DNA from: Dryocosmus kuriphilus
Lineage: Eukaryota; Arthropoda; Insecta; Hymenoptera; Cynipidae
Assembly (NCBI GenBank): GCA_038277395.1
Contig: CM076194.1
Span: 185,288,788-185,352,787, forward strand
Direction of reading: 5' to 3'
Length of the DNA: 64,000 nucleotides
The position numbers and the translations under genes were made by a program. Every line of letters begins with the position of its first letter. The first letter of the stretch is position 1. Under the pieces are notes generated by a model, which ran no database searches, was not told the origin of the DNA, and saw only the letters and a program-made list of their open reading frames with translations. Positions 56,280-64,000 of the stretch are shown one piece after another.

Positions 56280-59200
56280 AAGATATGCTATTGGAATATT
56301 GCAGGACTGGAAAGAAAGGGTAATGAATTTTTAAGAAATTTAAAGCAGTGGGAAGTAGTGGTAATGACGGGAACGTGGTTAGATGAAAAGGGATGGGAGA
56401 GGGTAAAGGGAAGATTACCAAAGGGTTATGTATGGAAGATACAAAATGCAAAGAAGAAGAATAAAAAAGGAAGAGCAATGGGAGGAATGGCGATAGGAGT
56501 GAGAAGGGGTTTTATGACAAAAATAAGAGGCAAGGACGAGAGGAAAGAAGAAATGGAAGGAATAATAGTGCAAGAGGTGAAGTCGGGTAAAGAGAGATGG
56601 AAGATAGTAGGGGTATATATAAACGGGGATATGCAGGAAAAATGGGAGAAGATAAAAGAATTGATTGAAGAAAATGAAGAAGAGGTAAGGCTTATAATAG
56701 GAGGAGATTTTAATGCAAGGACAGGAGAAAGAGGAGGCAGGGAATGGGGAGAGGAGAGAGGAAGGAAATCAAAGGACAAAACAGTGAACGGGGAAGGAAG
56801 GAAAATGCTAAAGGGACTAGAAGAGATAGGATGGTTTATCTTAAACGGAAGTATACAAAGGGATGAGGAAGGGGAATATACAAGGCCAGGAGAAAAGAAG
56901 GGAACGGTAATTGATTATGTAATAGTGGATGAGGAGGTAAGAGAATTCATTAAGAAACTAGAAGTGGGGGAATATATGGAGTCAGATCATTTCCCAGTGA
57001 TTGTGACAGTAGAGGGAGAAAAAGGAAGTGAAAATGAGAACAAAAAGAAACAAAGGTAAAACGAACAAACAGAGGGGAGTGGTCAAGGGAAGGAAAGGAA
57101 CAATTCAGGGAAAGGATAAAGAATATGGAAATGGGTGAGGGTAATGTAAACGAAGAAATGGAAAGAATGACGGAAAAGATAAAAAGAGCATTGGAGGGAG
57201 CAAGTAAAAAGGAAAGGAGGAAAGAAGGAGGAGGAAAGGGATGGGATGAGGAATGTAAAGAGAAGAAGAGGCAGGTGAGAAGGGAATTAAGGAAGTGGAG
57301 AAAAGGAAAAGGTAACGGAGAGGAATACAGGAGGAAAAAAAGAGAATACACAGAGTTGTGTGACAGAAAAAAAGAGGAGGAAAATAAAAGATTCGAACAA
57401 GAAGTAGAGAAGGCAAGGACGGAGGAAGAGGTTTGGAAGATAGTAAATAAAGAAAGGAAAAGAAGAAAAAGTGTAAACCAGGATATAGAAATGGAAGAGT
57501 GGAAAAAATATCTTATGGAATTGCTAGGAGGGGTAGAGAAGAAAATTAGGAAAGGCGATAAAGAAGGATGGGAAAGAGATAAGGAAGAGGACGTAACGAG
57601 GGAAGAAATTAGCAAGGTGATAGAAGCAATGAAGGATGACAAGGCGCCTGGAGTAGATGAGATTCCAAATGAAGTTTGGAAATATGGGGGAGAAGAGCTA
57701 AAGGAATGGGTATGGTTAATGTGCAATAGAGTATGGAGAGGAGAAGGATGGCCAGAGTTATGGAAAGAAGGGATAGTGGTGCCGATAGTGAAAAGAGGTA
57801 AAGGAGAGGAGGTGAAAGATTACAGAGGAGTGACATTAATGCCGACCCTGTACAAACTATACGTTTCGGTGCTAGCGGAAAGGTTAAAGAAAGAGGTAGA
57901 GGAAAAAAAGATAGTGCCACCGAATCAGACAGGATTCAGGAAAGGAATGGGGGTGATGGATAATATTTATGTGATGAATTATTTGGTGAATAAAAGGATT
58001 AAACAAGAGAAAGGAGGAATGATAGTAATGTTTGTGGACCTGAAGGCAGCGTTTGACCCACTGGAGAGAGAAGAAATAGAAAAAGTAATGGTGAAGAAAG
58101 GGATAAGAGAGGGGTTAAGAAAGAGAGTAGCAGAAATTTTTAGAGAGACAAAAAGCAGAGTAAAGATAGCAGAGCAAGTAGGAGAGAGCTTACTGGTTGG
58201 CAAGGGGTGTGAGACAAGGATGCCCGCTCAGCCCGTTGCTATTTAATATAGTAATATCAGACTTGGAGGAACAAATGAGGAAAAAAGGTTGTGGGGGAGT
58301 GAGGCTGGGGAGTGAAAGGATTTATACCCTGGCATATGCAGACGATTTGGTGGTGATGGCAGAGGACGAAGAAGGGATGGCAGGGTTAATCACAGGATTA
58401 GAAAAATATTTGGATGAGAAAAAGTTGAAGTTAAATGAAGAAAAGACAAAGATAATGAGGTTTAGAAAAGGAGGGGGAAGAAAAAAAGTATGGATTGGGA
58501 GGTGGAAAGGAATGAAGATAGAAGAGGTAAAGGAGTTCAAATATTTGGGATACACTGTACAGAATAATGGAGATCAAAGAGCGCATGTGAGAGAAAGGAT
58601 AAGGAGAGCGGCAGGGGTAATGAAACAGATATGGGGCATAGGGAAAAGAAGATTCAAGAAATATTGGGAGAGAAGAATGTGGCTATTTGATACGCTAGTA
58701 TGGTCGGTAGTAGGATATGGAGCAGAGATATGGGGTTGGAAGGAAAGTGAGGAGATTGAAAGGTTACAAGAGAGCTACATACGATGGACGCTTTAGGAGT
58801 GGACTGGAGAACGCCTGGATATATGGTGAGAGAAGAAGCGCAAAGGGAAAAATTAGGTATTAAAGCAGTGAAAAGGGCATGGAGATTTGAGCAGAAGTTG
58901 AGAGATGGAAGGGGTGGGGAGTTGGCAAGAAAGTGTTTGAGGGAGGTCGAGGAGAGGAGAGGGAGGAGAATGGAATTGCCGAGATGGGAAGAAGAAAGAA
59001 AGGAGTGTCTCAGTGATAAAAGTATAAGAGAGGGGGCAGAGGTAAACTTTGAAGAAGTGGAGAGAAGAGAGGAGGAAAGACAATTAGTGGAAAGATGGGA
59101 GATGATTGAAAGTTCGAAGTATAATAAATGGTATAAGATGATAAAAAAGGAAGGATTGCCAAAGTATTTAAGAAAGGGGTGGGGAGAAAAAAGATGGATA

Positions 59201-59452
59201 AGGATAGCAAGATTTAGATTGGGTAGTGAGGTAAGGGAAGGGATGTACTGGGAAAAAAAGGAGAACAGAGAATGCAGATTATGTAAATGGGAAGAGGAAA
59301 CATGGGAGCATGTATGGGATGTATGTAGAAGAGGAAAGGAAGATAAAGGAAGTTGGCAGGAGAATGTGGGTAGGATTTTAGGAGAGGAAGGTATGAGGGA
59401 AGAATGGATGAAAGAATTGGAAGAAGCTAGAGGAAAGAGTGAGGAGAAATGA
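56280..59452 (+). pseudogene. LINE ORF2: endonuclease, reverse transcriptase, C-terminal CCHC
   Basis: The frame opens after a stop at 56277. KICYWNIAGLERKGNEF and TGTWLDEKGW start the endonuclease; IIGGDFNARTGERGG, GTVIDYVIVDEEV and MESDHFPVIV complete it (to about 57000). Frame changes occur near 57045, 58200 and 58785. Reverse transcriptase motifs are DDKAPGVDEIPNEVWK, VVPIVKRGKGEEVKDYRGV, MFVDLKAAFDPLE (first Asp about 58037), GVRQGCPLSPLLFNIVIS (58203), and LAYADDLVVMAED (58330). KEFKYLGYTVQNNGDQRAHV follows. The C-terminal CRLCKWEEETWEHVWDVC is a CCHC finger. The catalytic residues are all present, so only three indels separate this copy from a continuous frame. Confidence 0.9.
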
Positions 59453-60171
59453 AAGTGTAAGAAAGCAGGTCTGATAGAAAGGTGTAAAAAATGTATTAGA
59501 TAATTAGAGTAGATTAGATAATTAGATTAGATAATAAGAATAATATAAGTAAAGGAAACTTGCGACTACTGTGCAAAACTGAGTACATGAAAAGCGGCCG
59601 TTGTTGTTATTATTATAATAAACGCTAGAGTAATGAAACGGAAAGTAGAATAGAAATGTAAATAAAGTTAAAAAATAAGTGTAATAAGTGTAAGGATAAA
59701 ATAGTAATAGACAAGGTAAAAGATGTATGAGAAAAGGGGCATGTAAACCCTTAGGGGACACATTATGAATAAAGAAGAAAAGAACTAGAACTGAATTTAT
59801 ACAGAAATTTGAATTCAGAAAAAATAAGGTCATTCAACAAAATTATGAATGTAAAATATTAATTGACGTATTATTTCTGAATTCAAATTTTAATTGTATC
59901 TTAATGTATATGTAAAACAATCGACTATTTCAATTCAGTATCAGTTTAGACCTCGAGGTCGTCAGACCAAGACACATCAGTAAAATGTTCTTCTTACAAA
60001 AATTGAGATACGTATATTTATTTATATTTTAAACTACTGACTAAGCTTGTAAAAATAAGGATTTAGTTAATTTTTAACGGATTTCATAATGAATGTAAGT
60101 ACTATGTTTTTGAAAAAAATTTTCGATTAGACTTGACTTTCAAATGTTATTTATTATTTCATATCATTTAT

Positions 60172-60229
60172 TTTAGAATATGAAACCAGAAGAAGGCACA
60201 AAAGGGTGCCATAACGTCGTGCTGTACTC
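60172..60229 (+). ncRNA. Hammerhead-like motif, array copy 4 (core lost)
   Basis: CAGAAGA in place of CTGAAGA and ATAAC in place of GAAAC, while helix II GGCAC/GTGCC is intact. Not expected to cleave. Confidence 0.6.
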
Positions 60230-60392
60230 ATAATTATAATAAAGATCCTATGACCAATGAATATTCAATTGAAATTATTTAATTTCAAAGTTAGATTACT
60301 TTAACTTATGACGATCGATAAAACACTTCTTGTCGTTGGTAAAACTTCAACTATACTTTTTTAATTTGTGGTCGATAAAGTACTGGTAAAAT

Positions 60393-60937
60393 ATGCGATT
60401 TTTTGAATACATCAAAGGAAAATATGGCCTCGGACCAAGGCGAGATATAGGTGAGTGGACATCAACCCAAAGAAAACTGATTCGTCTTAAAGAACAAAGG
60501 ACCCTCCTTATTAGATGTAGGAGAAGTTCCATAATTCCAGCACACATTGAAAATTCCACGAAACATTTTTATATTAGCAACGCTCATTACAATGTACATA
60601 GAAAATTAGAGTCAGCAATATCTCATTTTCAAAAACAAATTTTAAACTCTGAAATTAAAAATTTAAAAATTTAGTTTACTTGATTAACCATTTAGGAAAC
60701 TTTTCACAATATTTAAAACATCGGTTATATAGAAATATCAAAGAACAATATATAAATCATTTTTTTGCTTCACAACAATTAATTCTAGAGAAAAAAAAAT
60801 TCAAAACTCGAAATGAATTTATACAGAAATTTGAATTCAGAAAAAATAAGATCATTCAACAACATTATGAAAGTAAAATATTAATTGGCTTTTTAATTCT
60901 GGATTCAAATTTTAATTGTATCTTAATGTATATGTAA
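60393..60937 (+). pseudogene. PLE N-terminal coding region, array unit 4
   Basis: First half open from MRFFEYIKGKYG to EIKNLKI (60393-60674). Second half (60680-60937) reads NHLGNFSQYLKHRLYRN in another frame. Confidence 0.62.
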
Positions 60938-61193
60938 ACGATCGACTATTTCAATTCAGTATCAGTTTAGAACTCGAGGTCGTCAGACCAAGACACATCA
61001 GTAAAATGTTCTTCTTACAAAAATTGAGATACGTATACTTATTTATATTTTAAACTACTGACTCAGCTTGTAAAAATAAGGATTTAGTTAATTTTTAACG
61101 GATTTCATACTGAATGTAAGTACTATGTTTTTGAAAAAATTTTCCGATTAGACTTGACTTTCAAATGTTATTTATTATTTCATATTATTTATT

Positions 61194-61250
61194 TTTGAAT
61201 ATAAAACCTGAAGAAGGCACAAAAGGGTGCCGAAAAGTCGTGTTGCAATC
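61194..61250 (+). ncRNA. Hammerhead-like motif, array copy 5 (GAAAC changed)
   Basis: CTGAAGA and helix II are intact, but GAAAC-GTC has become GAAAA-GTC (61232-61239), disturbing the two-pair helix III. Activity is doubtful. Confidence 0.55.
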
Positions 61251-61419
61251 ATAATTATAATAAAAAGATCGTATGACCAATGAATATTAACATCAAATTA
61301 TTTAATTTCAAAGGTAGATTACTTTAATGTATGACGATGGATAAAAGCCTTCTTGTTGTTGGTAAACCTTCGACTATACTTTTTGAATTTATGGTCGATA
61401 ATGTACTGGTAAAATATGG

Positions 61420-62040
61420 GATTTTTTGAATACATCAAAGGAAAATATGGCTGGGACCAAGGCGAGATATAGGTGAGTGGACATCAACCTAAAGAAAACT
61501 GATTCGTCTTAAAGAACAAAGGACCTTCTTTATTAGATTTCGGAGAAGTTCCATAATTCCAGCACACATTGAAAGTTCCACTAAACATTTTTATATTAAA
61601 AACGCTCATTCCAATATACATAGAAGATTAGAGTCAGCAATATCTCATTTTCAAAAACAAATTTATACTCTGAAATTGAAAATTTAGAATACTTGACAAA
61701 TCATTTAGGAAACTTTTCGCAATATTTAAAACATCCTTTATATAGAAATATCAAAGAACAATCTATAAATCATTTTGTTGCTTCACAACAATTAATTCTA
61801 GAGAAAATAAAATTCAAAACTCGAATTGAATTTATACAGAAATTTGGATTCAGAAAAAACAAGATCATTCAACAAAATTATGAAAGTAAAATATTAATTG
61901 ACATTTTAATTCTGAATTCAAATCTTAATTGTATCTTAATTTATATGAAAACAATAGACTATTTCAATTCAGTGTCAGTTTATGCCTCGAGGTCATCAGA
62001 CCAAGACACATCAGTAAAATGTTCTTCTTACAAAAATTGA
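61420..62040 (+). pseudogene. PLE N-terminal coding region, array unit 5
   Basis: The start is broken by loss of one C in the GGCTGGGACC context near 61451. The second half is open from 61693 (NHLGNFSQYLKHPLYRNIKE) to 62040. Confidence 0.58.
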
Positions 62041-62220
62041 GATACGTATACTTATTTATATTTTAAAACTACTGACTAATATTGTGAAAATAAGGATTTC
62101 ATTAATTTTTAACGGATTTCATAATGAATGTACGTACTATATGTTTTTGCAAAAAAAAAAAAAAATTTCGATGAGACTTGACTTTCAAATGTTATTTATT
62201 ATTTCATATTATTTATTTTA

Positions 62221-62274
62221 GAATATAAAACCTGAAGCAGGCACGAAAGGGTGCCGAAACGTCGTGCTGTACTC
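62221..62274 (+). ncRNA. Hammerhead-like motif, array copy 6 (CTGAAGC)
   Basis: The last core A of CUGANGA is C (CTGAAGC), while helix II GGCAC/GTGCC and GAAAC-GTC (ending 62263) are intact. This A is normally required for cleavage. Confidence 0.55.
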
Positions 62275-62439
62275 ATAATTATAATAAAGATCCTATGACC
62301 AATGAATATTAACTCGAAATTATTTAATTTCCAAGTTAGATCACTTTAATTTATGACGATCGATAAAACACTTCTTCTTGATGGTAAACCTTCAACTATA
62401 CTTTTTGAATTTATGGTCGATAAGGTACTGGTAAAATAT

Positions 62440-62960
62440 GGGATTTTTTGAATACATCAACAGAAAATATGGCCTGGGACCACGGCGAGATTAAGGTGAG
62501 TGGACATCAACCCAAAGAAAACTGATTCATCTTAAAGAAAAAGGATCTTCCTTATTAGATGTAGGAAAAGTTCCATAATTCCAGCACACATTGAAAATTC
62601 CACGAAACATTTTTATATTAACAACACTCATTACAATGTACATAGAAAATTAGAGTCAGCAATATCTCATTTTCAAAAACAAATTTTAAACACTGAAATT
62701 AAAAATTTAAAAATTTAGTTTACTTCATTAACCATTTAGGAAACTTTTCACAATATTTAAAACATCGTTTATGCAGAAATATCAAAGAACAATCTATAAA
62801 TAACTTTTTTGCTTCACAAGAATTATTTCTAGAGAAAATAAAATTCAAAACTAGAACTGAATTTATACAGAAATTTGAATTCAGAAAAAATAAGGTCATT
62901 CAATAAAATTATGAAAGTAAAATATTCATTGACATTTTAGTTCTGAATTCAAAATTTAAT
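62440..62960 (+). pseudogene. PLE N-terminal coding region, array unit 6
   Basis: Same region as the other units. It is broken early by changes at CACGGCGAGATTAAGG and by a lost base in AAAGAAAAAGG. Confidence 0.55.
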
Positions 62961-63250
62961 TGTATCTAAATGTATATGTAAACAATCGACTATTTCAATT
63001 CAGTGTCAGTTTATGCCTCGAGGTCGTCAGACCAAGACACATCAGTAAAATGTTCTTCTTACAAAAATTGAGATACGTATACTTATTTATATTTTAAACT
63101 ACTGACTAATATTGTGAAAATAAGGATTTCATTAATTTTTAACGGATTTCATAATGAATGTACGTACTATATGTTTTTGCAAAAAAAAAAAAATTTTCGA
63201 TGAGACTTAACTTTCAAATGTTATTTATTATTTCATATTATTTATTTTAG

Positions 63251-63303
63251 AATATAAAACCTGAAGCAGGCACGAAAGGGTGCCGAAACGTCGTGCTGTA
63301 CTC
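63251..63303 (+). ncRNA. Hammerhead-like motif, array copy 7 (CTGAAGC)
   Basis: Same core change and same GGCACGAAAGGGTGCC helix II as copy 6, so the two units share a recent parent. Predicted joint after 63292. Confidence 0.55.
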
Positions 63304-63466
63304 ATAATTATAATAAAGATCCTATGACCAATGAATATTAACTTGAAATTATTTAATTTCAAGGTTAGATCACTTTAATTTATGACGATCGATAAAACAC
63401 TTCTTGTTGTTGGTAAACCTTCAACTATACTTTTTGAATTTATGTTCGACAAGGTACTGGTAAAAT

Positions 63467-64000
63467 ATGGGATTTTTTGAATACATCAAAGGAAAATTTG
63501 GCCTGGGCCAAGGCGAGATATAGGTGAGTGGACATCAACCCAAAGAAAACTGATTCGTCTTAAAGAACAAAGGACCTTCCTTATTAGATGTAGGAGAAGT
63601 TCCATAATTCCAGCACACATTGAAAGTTCCACGAAACATTTTTATATTAACAACGCTCATTACAATGTACATAGAAAATTAGAGTCAGCAATATCTCATT
63701 TTCAAAAACAAAATTTTAAACTCTGAAATTAAAAATTTTAAAATTTAATTTACTGGATTAACCATTTAGGAAACTTTTCACAATACTTAAAACATCGTTT
63801 CTATAGAAATATCAAAGAACAATCTATAAATAATTTTTTTGCTTCACAAGAATTAATTCTAGAGAAAATAAAATTCAAAACTAGAACTGAATTTATACAG
63901 AAATTTGAATTCAGAAAAAATAAGATCATTCAACAAAATTATGAATGTAAAATATTAATTGACATTTTAATTCTGAATTCAAATTTTAATTGTATCTTAA
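63467..64000 (+). pseudogene. PLE N-terminal coding region, array unit 7, cut by window end
   Basis: MGFFEYIKGKFG is followed by a lost base in GGCCTGGGCCAAGG. The remainder matches the other units up to the last base of the window. Confidence 0.58.

Larger units (their letters stand above)
54442..59782 (+). mobile_element. Full-length 5.3-kb non-LTR retrotransposon inserted in the PLE array
   Basis: Target duplication AACTAGAACTGAATTT at 54426-54441 and 59783-59798 (16 bp, exact). It has a 5' untranslated region of about 700 bp, ORF1, ORF2 and a short 3' region ending AATAAAGAAGAAAAG. The coding strand is extraordinarily purine-rich from about 55140 to 59460, which creates long mirror frames on the minus strand. 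It resembles LINEs common in hymenopteran genomes, by memory. A handful of frameshifts suggests a fairly young but inactive copy. Confidence 0.92.
51330..64000 (+). repeat. Tandem array of ~1,024-bp PLE-derived units with hammerhead-like motifs
   Basis: The predicted cleavage points (base after GTC) fall at 51797, 52821, 53847, 60218, 61239, 62263 and 63292. That gives spacings of 1024, 1026, about 1014 (after removing the inserted LINE and one target copy), 1021, 1024 and 1029. Each unit has, after the ribozyme, an AT-rich leader, then MGFFEYIKGKYGLGPRRDIG and the PLE N-terminal coding region (about 230 codons, often broken), and then the next ribozyme. No reverse transcriptase or GIY-YIG is present, so the units are non-autonomous. 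The array begins mid-unit at about 51330 and runs off the window. Confidence 0.88.

Noticed and set aside
55113..59210. Long Ser/Phe/Leu/Pro-rich frames on the minus strand
   Set aside because: Mirror frames of the purine-rich LINE coding strand.
13600..64000. CRISPR array from regular repeats
   Set aside because: Units are over 1 kb, the host is a eukaryote, and there are no short repeat-spacer patterns.

Overview
This window looks like repeat-rich, AT-rich insect genomic DNA. No intact single-copy host gene is visible. Almost every recognisable coding stretch belongs to a mobile element, and most are broken by stops or frameshifts. The LINE at 54.4-59.8 kb and the transposon families resemble elements I associate with Hymenoptera (ants, wasps, bees). 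That assignment is an inference from remembered protein style, not a measurement. Exactly 500 Ns (48512-49011) mark an assembly gap.

Layout. 0.7-3.2 kb: a decayed hAT-like transposon with long inverted ends. 4.9-21.5 kb: a roughly 16.5 kb palindrome around a 71-bp spacer at 9458-9528. Each arm carries a head-to-head copy of an intron-containing Tc1/mariner-type transposase gene and a two-exon fragment of a host nuclear-import receptor gene (transportin-SR/TNPO3-like). The left arm has one fragment. The right arm has six, in a tandem array of about 1.2-kb units. The right arm also carries a 1.12-kb palindromic TA-flanked element whose empty site survives in the left arm. 21.9-31.5 kb: a 9.6-kb DNA transposon with 1.4-2.3 kb terminal inverted repeats, a MULE-like transposase gene and a C-terminal half resembling a USP-type cysteine peptidase. 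Its ends carry many copies of a CTACAAACGA-like motif and a 15-bp minisatellite that spells RFX X-box-like sites.

31.5-33.3 kb: an unassigned GC-richer block with four poly-C runs and an orphan open frame. 33.4-35.4 kb: a Penelope-like element (PLE) with reverse transcriptase, GIY-YIG endonuclease and a hammerhead-like motif. 35.4-37.9 kb: a Jockey-like LINE on the minus strand. 38.5-40.4 kb: an unassigned coding-like block followed by histone-type 3' hairpins. About 41-47 kb: a CR1/Jockey-like LINE whose ORF1 is split by a Tc1 element at a TA. 47-51.3 kb: mostly unassigned, with the gap and a 106-bp tandem duplication.

51.3-64 kb: a tandem array of about 1,024-bp PLE-derived units, running off the window. 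Each unit holds a hammerhead-ribozyme-like motif and the N-terminal part of a PLE reading frame, but no reverse transcriptase. A 5.3-kb LINE interrupts the array with a 16-bp target duplication. The three points that most deserve follow-up are the amplified, inverted transportin-SR fragments, the retrozyme-like hammerhead array, and the MULE-like transposon with a peptidase-like tail.
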